DNA from: Citrus sinensis
Taxonomy: Eukaryota > Streptophyta > Magnoliopsida > Sapindales > Rutaceae
DNA: 64,000 nucleotides
Assembly (NCBI RefSeq): GCF_022201045.2
Contig: NC_068563.1
Coordinates: 27,625,001-27,689,000, forward strand
Reading direction: 5' to 3'
The notes under the pieces are model-generated. The model worked only from the letters and a program-made list of their open reading frames with translations. It was not told where the DNA came from and did no database searches. A program made the position numbers and the translations under genes. Shown here piece after piece: positions 15,759 through 28,100 of this stretch (within the stretch, counting starts at the first letter, position 1; each line of letters begins with the position of its first letter).

Positions 15759-18343
15759 ATGGTTGTTGGCGTTCTCGCGCTGCAGGGATCTTTTAACGAA
15801 CACATCGCAGGCATTCTCTCTTTGCTTACGCATCATTACTCTTACACCGCCACTTATATTTTCCTTTGTTAATATCGTTATTTCTTAAACTGGGCTGCTT
15901 TTTATTTTGTAAAAAAACTCCAGCAAAATTTGATTTATTTTTTACTTTGATTAAGCAGCTCTTAAGAGGCTAGGAGTGAAGGGAGTGGAAATAAGGAAGC
16001 CAGATCAGCTTCAGAATGTGAGCTCTCTCATCATTCCTGGTGGTGAGAGCACCACTATGGCCAGGCTTGCTGAGTATCACAATCTGGTAAAACTCTCTCT
16101 GTCTCTCTCGCGCGCTTGTCTGTGTTTGGTGTTATTGTTGTTACTGTTTTTTGTTTACGTGTACAATAGAATATATTTTGTTTTGTTTGGATGAGGACAG
16201 GACAGGGGGTCAAGGGGTGTATAATTTTGGAAGTTATGAATCTTGATGGAAATGGGCTGTTGAAATAATTTAACTAAGGTTGTGAATTGACTAACTAGTT
16301 GCTACTGAAAGAGACTTCGGGTATGTTATTTTAACTTTTAAAAGACAACAGCTGAAGTGTTTGGCAATCATCCACTTTTGCTTAACATTTAATGTTTACT
16401 AACTACTCGTCCACTTATACTTGATTGCAATGAATAATTTTGTTGGACTCACTCTAGCTGTTTGTATGGCATGTCTGTTTATATTGATTATGAAAAAGAA
16501 AAAAGGAGAAATGCCAAGGACATAAGAGTTCTAAGAAGGAAGCCGAAGGTAGTTTATTGATATATTTGTTTTCTTTTCACACATGGACAGTTTCCGGCAC
16601 TGCGAGAGTTTGTTAAAATGGGAAAGCCTGTGTGGGGGACCTGTGCAGGTCTTATCTTCTTGGCGAACAAAGCAGTTGGTGGGTTGGTTTTTTTTTTTTT
16701 TCATTCTTTGTTTCTTATCTTTGATTTTGATTTTGCTAGGCCATTGGAACACGAATTTACCAATTTTTTTGGGTTGATTTACTTTAATTAAATTAATATT
16801 CTAAAAATTTGAGTGGCATGATTTTTCCAGGACAGAAATTAGGAGGACAAGAACTTGTTGGAGGGCTTGATTGCACAGTTCATAGAAATTTCTTTGGCAG
16901 TCAGGTAAGATTTCAAAATTGTCATCTGTTCTCTTGAATAGGTTGTAGATACTGTATAACAAGATGGTAAAAGCATGTCATTAAATGTTGTAAGTGTATT
17001 CCATGTTGCCTCGGCATGCCACACGTGCCATCATCAAATGTTGTAAGGGGGTGTAAAAATGTGGATAGAAATTATGATGTTGATGTAATCTGGATCAGGA
17101 TTCATTGTAGACTGCAGAGCTCTTTGTTTCAAATATGATTTCAAGTTGCAAAGCTGTTAACCAGATTGAGGCAATCTGTTAAAAAAGGGATGCCATTCTC
17201 CGATTTATGATTGGATAAGTTACAGGATCCAATGGAATTTTGTAATTTCAATTTTCATATTCATAGTGGTGATTTCAGTTGTGTCTGTGCTCATTCATGC
17301 TGACAGTCTTGTAATTCGATGAACATCCAAGAATATTCTTTCAGAGTATGGTGGAACATTAATCCAGAAGAACTTGTTAGAATCAAAATTTGAACATCAT
17401 GAATTGCTTATGCTGCGTTCAGCAGCACAAATTTAGATTTGCAGAATTGAGTATGCTAATGTATAAACTTTCTAGAAGAAGATTATCCCCAAATACGTTA
17501 AATTCCACTTCTAAGGCTAACTACCTCATGCTTCCAAACAAATACACATGTCGGAAGTGTTTTGCAGAGGGTTTGAACATTTACTTTTATTTTTATATTT
17601 TTATCTTTTTCTGCAGTATGTTTTTATTTCACAAAACACAGAATACTGAGTTTCTATGAGTAGCGGTTTGTTTCTTATGCTACTAATAAAATCATTTTGT
17701 TTTTCAGATTCAAAGCTTTGAGGCAGAGTTGTCTGTGCCAGCGCTTGCTTCTCAGGAGGGTGGTCCTGAGACATTTCGTGGAGTTTTCATCCGCGCTCCT
17801 GCAGTCCTTGATGTGGGGCCGGATGTTGATGTGCTGGCTGATTATCCTGTACCATCAAACAAGGTCTTGTATTCGAGTTCTACTGTTGAAATACAAGAGG
17901 TTTGCCTTAAGCCCTTCTAGTTTTGTGATTTATTTGCCAGCAGTGGTTTAATGGCACTGATAATTCACCATAATGTCTTGTTGGTGTCACTTTTTACAAT
18001 TTATTTATTGTATCATTGGGTATCTCAGGAGAATGCTATGCCTGAAAAGAAAGTAATTGTTGCTGTAAGGCAAGGGAATTTGCTTGGGACTGCCTTCCAT
18101 CCTGAATTGACAGCTGATACTCGATGGTATATAATCTTTTAAGTGGCTTTTATTCTTATGATTCCATTTGAGTAAAAGGAAAGTTTCTTGTGCAGGCATA
18201 GTTACTTTTTGAAAATGATGAGCGAGGTTGGGGAAGGGACATCAAGTGGTGGCAAAGGGACCTCAAGCGGCATTGTTGTGGTTGGAGGAGAGAATCTAGG
18301 GTTCAACCAACAACCTAAGATAGATCTTCCTATATTTCAGTAG
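15759..18343 (+). CDS. PDX2: PDX2, glutaminase subunit of pyridoxal 5'-phosphate synthase
   Basis: Predicted 259-residue class I glutamine amidotransferase (PdxT/SNO family). It frees ammonia from glutamine and passes it to PDX1 for vitamin B6 synthesis in the cytosol. Exons: 15759-15810, 15959-16086, 16591-16678, 16831-16904, 17708-17899, 18029-18126, 18196-18343; the frame closes exactly. The protein begins [12 protein letters not shown] as expected. PGGEST lies near residue 47, nucleophile C78 is in GTCAGL, and H202 and E204 are in FHPEL, so the triad is intact. The end DLPIFQ matches plant PDX2 as I remember it. The tail before it carries a Gly/Ser-rich stretch. Intron 1 requires a GC donor (GCATTC) to keep the highly conserved peptide HIAALKRLG. 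The remaining introns are GT-AG. Confidence 0.95.
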
Positions 18344-19777
18344 TGGCAGTGAGACAGCTATTAGTTATTCTTGATCACATTTTCTTTAAATCTTCTTTTC
18401 TTTTACCCTATAGTTAGCTTCTACATATGTTGACGTTCAAAATTTTTTGAAAGGGTAATTTTCATCATCAAAAGGTTCTTCTCAGGCCATTGTTAAGACA
18501 GATACTTAGTCCTGCAGCCAATGCTGTGTGTATATATATGATGTTAACATTTCAATATTTGAAAAAAGCAATTAAGTGGTTCATTTGCCGTTGTTTGGTT
18601 GATTGGTTCCGTCCAAAGGCAACGTACCGGGGATATGCGTATGTGTGTGCGTTTGATATGCATTTCATTTGCAATTTGAGTATTCTTGTTGAGGCTGTAT
18701 GATATTTAACTCTTTTTCCGTTTTTCCTCTTTAATTTATTATTGACGCATTTGCTAAAATATGTGGCATGATTGAATTGGTCGGCAGATTCCCACATACA
18801 TGCAAGCAACGCCATAACAATTGTTGCTTATGAAATGAACAGTACTTCGATGCCGCCCTGAAGAATTTCGTACTTCGTAATAAACATGCATCCATTAAAT
18901 AAATTAAAGCTTCTCTCAAATGTCAACAAGGGATCTTTAACCAATAACCACAGCAATTATAAATGCATATATAAATGGGTAAATAATTTTAATAATGATT
19001 TATTTATTATTATGGGATCCAAGGACGAAGGCAAAATAAACAAGCCTTCACATGATTACGGCGTAAAAAAAGAAAACGTTGGCAAAGGGTGTGGTGTGGA
19101 GAGAATTAATAACACAATTTTATATAAGGTGTAGCTGATTGGGATCCATGCTTGAAGGGCATGCAAAGCAAAGGCTTCACAGCCTGGCCATTTCCTGCAA
19201 TTTCGGGTGTCTTTATATGCAGGTGACGACTTCTTGCTTCATTGATGCTTTTATTGATTTACTTGCGGCTTGCTACTCAATAAGAGCATTTTCTTCAATT
19301 TATGGAAACAAATAAGAAATTAATAGTGGGTCAGAAATCTACGTTTTGCTGGCGTTTGCAATCTTTTGAAATTCGGACAAAGAGTTACTGCTTCAGATTT
19401 TAATAAAAGAAAAGTACTTTAACTGTAGATTCACTTTAAATGATGTTTGAACTTTGAACTCTAACACCTACTGCCCTTACATTTCTTTTAACCAAATTTT
19501 GATATTCTTGTATATGCTTCCCCAAGGAACTCTTAAAAGTGGTATTATATCCCAATAGATTGTTTCATACATATATATATAGATATATATATATTCCAGC
19601 TTTACAGCTATTTGGTATAAATTCACAAGCTAAATTGGTCGATTTGAATACCAGTCAATAGATTTCCTCTCAAATGTATAATCCCATGATGAAGCAAAGA
19701 TGTATTATCCCATGATGAAGCAAAGACGTACCAAAAATTAAGGCTGACTCAAAGGACTTGAATTACTCCTCAAATTC
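18344..19777. other. PDX2 3' flank and upstream region of the first Root_cap gene
   Basis: Holds the 3' UTR of PDX2 and the 5' flank of the next gene. A 21-base direct duplication containing ATCCCATGATGAAGCAAAGA lies at about 19680-19730. There is a TA-rich tract near 19570-19595. No additional gene is supported. Confidence 0.6.
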
Positions 19778-19786
19778 TGTATAAAT
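19778..19786 (+). promoter_or_regulatory. Probable TATA box of Root_cap gene A
   Basis: GTATAAATG lies about 105 bases upstream of the start codon at 19890, a reasonable spacing for a plant core promoter with a short leader. It is inferred from motif and position only. Confidence 0.5.
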
Positions 19787-19889
19787 GTTTCAGTTCCATG
19801 CTTGTCATCTCAGCACTTGTGAATTTGTTGGCATTTGACTATCAATAATTGGATAAGATACACAAACATTTGCATTTTAGTCAATAGAG

Positions 19890-21153
19890 ATGGCCAGTAG
19901 AAAGTCATATATTTTGGTGGCGTTCTTTGTTTTTTTAATGGGCACAGAAGCTGTTCTTGCTGCAAACAACGGTAATAACAGCAATGGAAATGGCAACAAC
20001 GATGGCAATGGGAACAAAGGTGATGACAACGGAAATGGGCACAATGGCAAGGGCAATGGAAATGCCAACAAGGGTGATGACAGTAGAAAAGGAAACAAAG
20101 ACAAGGGCAATGGAAAAGGAAACAAAAGGGGAAAGGATGATGATCCTCATACAACAGATTATGATGTGCTTACACCATTGCCTTCTGGACAGGAAAGACA
20201 TTTTTGCAAAGGTAAAGGATCAGCTTGCTACTTCAAGACTCTTGTGTGTCCAGCTGAGTGTCCTGGGAAAAAGCCTAAGAAGAACAAGAGGAACAAGGGA
20301 TGCTTTGTCAACTGTGGCAGCAAATGTGAAGCTACTTGCAAGTGTAAGCATATATAAGTCATCTTGATTCTTTTCATTTAAGTTTTAGACATGACATGCT
20401 CTTTTGACATATCAAATTTTATGTTATTGGGCAGGGAGGAAACCAAACTGTGATGGATATGGCTCTCTGTGTTATGATCCTCGCTTTGTTGGTGGAGATG
20501 GTGTGATGTTCTATTTCCATGGAGCTAAGGGAGGAAACTTTGCAATTGTCTCAGACGATAACCTCCAAATCAATGCTCATTTCATTGGTACCAGACCTGA
20601 AGGAAGGACTCGCGACTACACGTGGGTGCAAGCCCTTGCTGTCATGTTTGATACACACGCTCTCGTCATTGCAGCAAACAGAGTCTCGCATTGGGATGAT
20701 AATGTTGATGCTCTCTCAATAAGATGGAACGGCAAAGCCATTGACATCCCTACTGATGGTGATGCAGAATGGAAGACTAATGCTGATGAAAGACAAGTGC
20801 TGGTTGAAAGAACCGATGATACCAACAATGTGAGAGTTAAAGTTGCTGGCCTGGTGGAATTGCACATAAAGGTTAGGCCCATCGGTAAAGAAGAGAACAA
20901 GGTTCATAACTATCAGTTACCAGATGATGATGCTTTTGCTCATTTGGAGACTCAGTTCAAATTCACCAATTTGAGTGATCTTGTTGAAGGAGTTCTGGGC
21001 AAAACTTACAGGCCAGACTATGTTAGCCCTGTGAAGAGAGGGGTGCCAATGCCGATGATGGGCGGTGAAGACAAGTACCAAACTCCATCACTCTATTCTC
21101 CTCACTGCAAGGCTTGCAGATTCCAAAGGCCATCTGGGTTTACATCAATCTAA
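19890..21153 (+). CDS. Root_cap-domain secreted protein A, Gly/Asn/Lys-rich
   Basis: Predicted 390-residue protein from exons 19890-20343 and 20435-21153. A hydrophobic signal peptide (about 1-25) is followed by a low-complexity stretch of GNGN, GNGNK and KGNK units with Asp (about 26-85). Next come a Cys-rich segment starting at TPLPSGQERHFC, with paired cysteines, then the Root_cap domain (PF06830) from CDGYGSLCYDPRFVGGDG to the MPMMGGEDKYQTPSLYSP end. The domain family is found in secreted proteins of root cap and other tissues and has been annotated LEA-like; its biochemical role is not established. The donor is ambiguous by eye, but GTAAGC after AAG-T gives an in-frame TGG-AGG-AAA junction that the paralogue shares. 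It is the upstream member of a tandem pair. Confidence 0.88.
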
Positions 21154-22866
21154 GAATAAAGTACGCGTTTCAAGCGGTGGTAATTACAAGAAAAATAAAT
21201 GAAACTGTTCTTTTTGTATTGTAAAATCAAAGAGGTACCTAAATGAATGTATCAGAATGTCTTGTTTCCATTTTATACAATTTATTTAATAAACAAATAA
21301 GGGCCACTTAAAGTTGTCCCTTTACATTATTTTCTAATAAATTCCGTACTTGTGAGTTCAAGATCCGGGAAATCAGGATGTATACGTGTATAGCAATCAG
21401 TTTCATCCAAAAGACCAGCCGAAAAGAAAGGCTGATAATATCATCAGCCATTCATGCTAACTAGTGTCAAAATCACCCAACACTTTGTGATAGATTTTTA
21501 TTTTATTTTGACAAGTGTTTTCAAGAAGTACATTTTACAGCATTAATTTCAAAACTAGTTTGGGTGCAAAAACCATGTTAGCTGGTGAAGGGATGTGGAA
21601 ATGTCACTGATATAATTGAATCGGTCGCATTTGCAACTTCAATGTAAGTTTCGAATTCTTATAAATTAGTAAACTCCAAAGCTTTCTCACATCCCCAAGA
21701 ATAAAGAAACTGCGGTGTAATGAAGATTACAAAACAAGATCGAATATAAAAAGTTATACATGATTCTTCCACAACCGTTGGATGATGAAAATCTAACGGT
21801 TGTAGAATAACATAATAGATAATTTTATATTTTCACAACCGTTAGATGACAATCTAACGGCTGTGGAAGAATCGTGTATCTTACATCATAATATACGATA
21901 ACAATCTCCAAAAAAGATTATTCCTAGATGCGTGAGTTTTATTTTTTATTTTAATACACGTTATTAAGTCGTGCAATTTAATAGAGTTAATTTTTAATAC
22001 ACTATAAAATCATGCTATTTAATAACATTAAAAACCAACTCCATGACTTAAAAAAATCCATATAAAAAAATGACATCCGCACTAAAAAAAAAATTATAGA
22101 TACAAAATTTTAATTGTTTTATGCGATTTAGTAATCGATTTTGATTGTCCAATAGCATTATATATAATGGGATCCAACGCATATTAGATCAAGCCACCTA
22201 ATCACATGTACTTCATCGTCGTCATAAAGTAATTACCAAGTAACAAAACTCGTGCAAGCAAAGCTTGAGTCTCATGAGAGGCTAGTTGCTTATTTATATA
22301 CGATCATTATTCTTTTAATGGACAAGAAAAGCCCGTACACTCTAAGTTACCAATCAAGTTTACAGAGCCTAAACTTTCTTTTATTAAAGTAAAACAATAT
22401 GAACGTCGATATTAGTATTTTGTGTAAGAGGATGTGGATATCAGGATGATCTCTATTATCTCAACAAACCCTTTAAATTTTATAATTAATTTTCTAAGTT
22501 TTCCCTTAGTGTATTGTTGTAGAATCAGGGTTCCTCATAATCTGAGCAAAAATCCGAGTGAATGATTAATGGTTAATAAATCATTGCATCTGATTAGATA
22601 ATATATTGCAAAGATAATTGCAATGTTTTGCACATGCAAAATAGATAAATCAAGCAATTTAATGCAAGGGTAAATAGGTTTCTATTTCTAAGAAATTAAA
22701 TTAAAAATATTACAAGCATTAAGTCAAGTCCACATCCTCAATAGGGAAACGTAGAATAATTTCAGAAGAGCTGTTACTCAACTGTCTGGTTACAGAAAGT
22801 AGAAACTTCACATGATTGAAGCCGAACGCCAAGGCCTACTTGCTTCTGCTATTCCTATGGCAACTC
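21154..22866. other. Spacer between the Root_cap paralogues
   Basis: AT-rich spacer with the 3' flank of gene A and the 5' flank of gene B. It carries a nested-palindrome element at 21757-21878. Nothing else could be identified. Confidence 0.6.
21757..21878. mobile_element. Foldback/MITE-like nested palindrome
   Basis: A 122-bp segment starts TACATGATTCTTCCACAACC and ends with nearly its inverse, giving arms of about 50 bases. Each arm is itself a small palindrome built from CAACCGTT-GAT and ATCTAACGGTTG, so the motif occurs four times in alternating orientation. The arms differ at a few positions. No convincing target duplication longer than TA is seen, so the superfamily stays open. Confidence 0.55.
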
Positions 22867-22876
22867 CTTTAAATAG
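22867..22876 (+). promoter_or_regulatory. Probable TATA box of Root_cap gene B
   Basis: CTTTAAATAG lies about 80 bases upstream of the start codon at 22951 and is the best TATA-like site in the proximal flank. Confidence 0.45.
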
Positions 22877-22950
22877 TCATGCATCCCATTCCATGCAGAG
22901 TACTTGATAAGAGAAATAAATACAATCTCTAGCAGTTTACGCAAGGAGAT

Positions 22951-24424
22951 ATGGATACAAGAATTTCAAGTGTTCTGGTTCTGGTAGCTTTCATGCTAGC
23001 ATTCATTTCGATGGAAGCTAGTTTCGTTCAAGGTCAAGGTGGTGCAAATTTGGACAGCCATAACAACAAGAACAATGGGAAGAAGGGTGCGTTTGATGCT
23101 GCTTCAACACATTACTCCTTGTTAACACCTCTACCGTCAGGGCAGGAACGAGCCTTCTGTCAGGCAAGAGGAGCCTGTAACATGAAAACTCTCGTGTGCC
23201 CATCTCAGTGCCCGGAGAGGAAGCCAAGGAAGAATAGGAAGAGGAAGGGATGCTTCATTGACTGCAGTAGCAAGTGTGAAGTCACTTGCAAGTGTAAGCA
23301 TACTCACTAATCCACCTTCTGTACTCTCAATTGTATGATAATTGATAGGAACGCTTAGATTTAGACAAATTGCACTTTTAACAGGTTAAATATCTGGATA
23401 AGTCTGTTATGTAGGTTTAGATTCATATAGTTTCACTGGTTAACTTGGCATTATGTTGCAAAATCTTGAAAGAATCAAATGCATGCCAATTGTTCTGTTT
23501 CCATTTATTTGGTATGCTTATTGCAGAAGTTTCTGGTTTTGATATTGTGTGCCATGTCAAAAATGACATTTAGTGACTTTCATAGTAACCCACTTTAGGT
23601 AAGCCGAATTTAATATCAAGCCTTGATATCCCGACGAAATATGCTAATGACAACATAACGATGCTTGCTAACTAATATATTGGTGTTTATTAGGGAGAAA
23701 ACCGAACTGCAATGGATATGGATCTCTTTGCTACGATCCTAGGTTTGTTGGTGGTGATGGGGTGATGTTTTACTTCCATGGAGCAAAGGGAGGGAACTTT
23801 GCCATAGTTTCAGACGACAATCTCCAAATCAATGCTCACTTCATTGGAACCAGACCACAGGGAAGAACTCGAGACTTTACGTGGGTGCAAGCTCTTGCCG
23901 TCATGTTTGACACTCACACTCTAGTGATTGCCGCCAATAGAGTCTCTCATTGGAATGATGATGTTGATGCTCTCACTGTAAGATGGGATGGCCAGACAGT
24001 TGATGTTCGTACTGATGGAGAGGCTGAATGGAGGATAAATGATGAAAGAGAAGTTGTGGTTGAAAGAACGGATGATACTAACAGCGTAAGAGTCACGGTA
24101 TCTGGCCTACTGGAGATGGATGTGAAGATCAGACCAATTGGAGCGGAAGAAAACAGGACTCACAACTACCAGCTCCCAGCCGGTGATGCTTTTGCTCACT
24201 TGGAGACACAGTTCAGATTTTCAAACCTATCTAAGCTTGTTGAGGGAGTTCTAGGAAAGACTTACAGGCCAGACTATGTTAGCCATGTCAAGAGAGGAGT
24301 CCCCATGCCGATGATGGGCGGGGAGGACAAGTACCAAACACCATCTCTATATTCGCCTCTCTGCAATTTTTGCAGATTCCAGCGGCAGCCTGGATCCGCA
24401 ATTGAAGCTGTATCTCAATACTGA
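22951..24424 (+). CDS. Root_cap-domain secreted protein B
   Basis: Predicted 357-residue paralogue of the gene at 19890, from exons 22951-23293 and 23694-24424, with the splice junction at the same place (GTAAGC donor, phase 1). A signal peptide (about 1-29, ending near SFVQG) is followed by only a short Asn/Gly/Lys stretch instead of the long repeat of copy A. Then come the same Cys-rich segment (LTPLPSGQERAFC) and the Root_cap domain, with GVMFYFHGAKGGNFAIVSDD and the GGEDKYQTPSLYSP ending. The intron is 400 bases against 91 in copy A. Same orientation, shared structure and high similarity show a tandem duplication. Function is as for copy A: secreted, role not established. Confidence 0.9.
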
Positions 24425-24439
24425 TAAACAATGAATAAT

Positions 24440-24695
24440 GTTGTGCTTCTTGTTACTGCATTTGCAGCACAAATAAGGGCTACATATTTTGCGCTTTGCT
24501 ATTTTCTTGTTCATTAAGCATCTAAAGTTTTGTATCTTGTCAATCTGTATCTTGTCAATCTAAATACTTGCAAATAAAGTTTGTGTTTCTTGTCAGTGTA
24601 TTTGTAGCACAAATAAGGGCTGCATATTTTGCCCTTTCCGATCTTCTCCTTCATTAGTTATCTGACTTTTGTATATTGTAAATCTAAATACTTGC
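24440..24695 (+). repeat. Direct duplication in the 3' flank of Root_cap gene B
   Basis: Two diverged copies of a segment of about 120-135 bases follow each other (about 24440-24572 and 24585-24695). Both contain GCACAAATAAGGGCT, ATATTTTG, TCATTA and AATCTAAATACTTGC in the same order. Inside the first copy, TGTATCTTGTCAATCT is doubled again. This probably duplicates the 3' UTR end and could provide alternative polyadenylation sites. Confidence 0.7.
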
Positions 24696-25101
24696 ATCTA
24701 GTTTCAAGGGCTACAGAAAGTCCAAGATAATACTTTTTCCAGTTATCACGTTTATTCAGTTGCATTGCACACCGCACGTCCGCACCCCTCTCCGCACTCA
24801 AATTAAGGGTATTTCTTTAGACTTGAAGCCATGATCTCTTGCTTCCATTGCACGAAGCAAAGCAACTTGGCTATATTACTGTTGCACATTGGTCAGAGCA
24901 GTCTGAAAACTAATATGATTATTATTTTCAAATAAAATACACCTTACGGTGATAGTGTGATATTCCTTCTCCTTTTTTTTTGGGGGTTAAAATGTACATT
25001 TTACGTTGCAAGCATTACAATTCTTATTCGAACTTGACACTTAATTGGGGGATCAATTGCCTAATAGCCCACAAAAAGTGAATGCTTAGAGCTCCGTCTC
25101 T

Positions 25102-28100
25102 TCAGGTACAGGAAGCTTCAACCGCTAAACTCTTCATTACTCCTTTACATGGGTCACCAAACGTATTAACAGATACTCCTATGATACAACTTTTGGATCC
25201 AACACAAGCCTGTAGAAGTAAACTCTTGTCAGTACAAGCTCATATAAGTTTCATTATAAGGGAGCTAAAGAGAAGGGACACCGTCATTTCTATCAAATGA
25301 GTGAGAGAGATCATACCTGCCGTACAACGGAAAGAGACCTTGCACTACTGCATCGTCCACGGCTGAAACTCCCACAAGTGCCGAGAGGAGTTCCAAAACT
25401 TGCAAATTTGATTGAAGAAATGACCTGATTAGGATTCGGGCACTCGAGTGAGAGTACTGGCCCTGGTTTTCTTTGAATTTTTGAATCTGACCCCCACATA
25501 TCTACAGGTAAAGGGTGAGAATCTGTCACATGTGAGCATAATGAACTTCCAAGTTGTTTTGTAACAAAAGAAATCTTTGTTGGATCCCCTCCAATTTCCT
25601 CAAACAAAACAAGAGTGTTTCCACTTGATTTCAACCACGAACGGGGTACGTGATACCTGTGAGACAGATGATATCAGAGCCAAAATTCCTGGAACTATGT
25701 AAGAATTTTTTCCATGTAAGAGCGCTTACAGTGACTGAGACGGCTTCCCACAATTCTTAAGGCATTTGTTTGAACTATAAGCTCCCCTGTAATTACAAGA
25801 GTCGGTGCAACCCCCATTTTGGGAGACATAGGTTGGCCAGTAACGCCCAATGCTTTGTCCATTCACCCATGCCTCACCCTTCCCCATCCCTGTGAAGTCT
25901 ATTGCAACTGGTTCACTTCCAGCAGGGGCATCAAATGTCGTCTAATTCAACATATATAGTTTTTTGTTAGTATCTATGCAATTGGTTCCATAAAGCTACA
26001 GAGTCCATCTTTTGAGTCAACAGGCATTTCTATTTCAAGCATCAATAAATAAAGATAAAATGCTTAGATGATTTATGTCACCTGCCAGTTTAAATATCTG
26101 AAATGCAAGAATTAAACCTGAATAATCAACTACAACCAACGCAAGGGTTTTAACACGTAACCAAACTAAATATTGTAGCTTATCAGAAATTCTTGATTCC
26201 CACATTGAGATCCTTCAATTGATGCACACTGTAAATATTTATAAGGAAAAATAAAAATTACCTTGTACCATACCAAGGGCTGCAGCTTGGGCAAGGTAGA
26301 TTTTGAATCCCATTGTGTTGAACTACCACTAGGAAAATTTAATTCCTCCCCTTTAAGGCCGGTCTGCACTCACAATGATAAACATGGATAGATTCAATAT
26401 TGATGCTCTTATACCTTCTGGAGACTAATATGGTCTGCTAATTTAGAAGTATACATTATTTAATTTGTTTGGTCCTTTAGCTAGCAAATTTTGCAATTGA
26501 CATGCGTTGAATAAATGTTTCCTCTTCAGCAAATACTTTCCACTGAGTAATGAATATTGGGACATTATGGCAAACAAAAACTGACCTGATACGTCCACTG
26601 CTGTGAAGAGAGATCAATATTAGTTCCATTTCCTGAACCTTTCAGCTGCACTGGACCAGTGATCCCTGCTCCCGTTTTTTCATAAAAAGCACCATAATTC
26701 TGATAAAGAAAAATAATCCCGTCAGATGGTATTCACATTCCGTCGCCTTGAAAATAGAGTGCCAGGGTATTAAGCACTTGAATTTCGAATCTTCATGAAA
26801 TGCTCACAAAAATATTTTTCGGGGGGGTCTAACCTGAAGACCAACAGTCAAACTCAGGAGGTCGAATGTGTTTTTCCCAGGTGCAAGTGCTATGGGAAAA
26901 TCCACTGTAACCTTAGCGTTACTGCTGCTACCATATCCACTTCCTGCAAATGCTCCAATTGTTATTATTTAGAAGATCAGTATTTTGGTGACAGTTCAGC
27001 CACGGTTAAGAGTGCTAAAAGGAACCTTGAACATCATATAAGTTACTTTTGATCAGGCTTTATAAGGATCTCTGTTCACCAGGGCTAATAGGGAGCTAAT
27101 ATCATGATTTACAAAAATAAGGATCTCCAGGAAACAAAACAAAGTAATTAAAAAAAAAATGTGACATGTAAAATTAGAACACAAAGCTTCTTACTACATT
27201 ATTTTTTATTCCTCACCTACAAGCTTGCCGTTTATGAAAGCATGAAGGGCATGGCCAAGTGATTGCACATGAAGAACAGTTTTAGATCCATCTTCAAGTA
27301 AAGGTTCATCGGCTTTGATGTTAGTGCTGCAATTTGCAATCAGAACAAGCTTTTTAAATATTTAAAACGTCAAAGATAATTGGTAGAAAGGCAATAATTA
27401 TGCCTTAAGAAAGCAGCAGTGAAATTACTTGACCGTCATACCTTAATGAATACCACAAGTAGTTAAGAAAGCAGCAGTAAAATTACTTTTATACCTTAAT
27501 GAATACCACAAGTAGTCACTTTGGTCAGCTGTAGTATTTATTTGCTCTAATAATCCAGGTTTTGTAAATGCATCATCCTTTGAGATGCCTACAGGTTCAT
27601 TTATGTAACTCCAGCCTGATCCAATTGCATCAGAAGAATCCGCAGCAACTTGCAAAGATTGACGACTGAAGCTTGGAACCAGGGTCACAGAGTTTATCTA
27701 TCTCAAAAAAAAAAGAAAAAACAACTTAATTCTCACAGCGCGAGTTGACGGAAAACATGTTTTGATAAAACTAAGAAAAAATCATAATGCAGCTAACAAG
27801 GCATACCTTTGCAGTATTAAAAACTACATTCTTGCAGTCTGGTAAGATGCTCACGGACCATGCAGGCAAGAGATAAGAGTTGCCATTGAATTTTACAGTT
27901 ACATCAGAATTTGTGCCTATGTTGGCAAGAAAAGCAGAACATAATCCTGATCCTGTTTTATAAACAGTTGCCTGGAAAAAAGAAAATATTGTATTAATTA
28001 AAAACCAATTCTTTAACCATGACTCATTAAGAAGAAGCTGTATCACCTTCATGACTAAATCTTTAGTACAAGAAATTGGAGGGCAGGCGTAATGTTCCTT

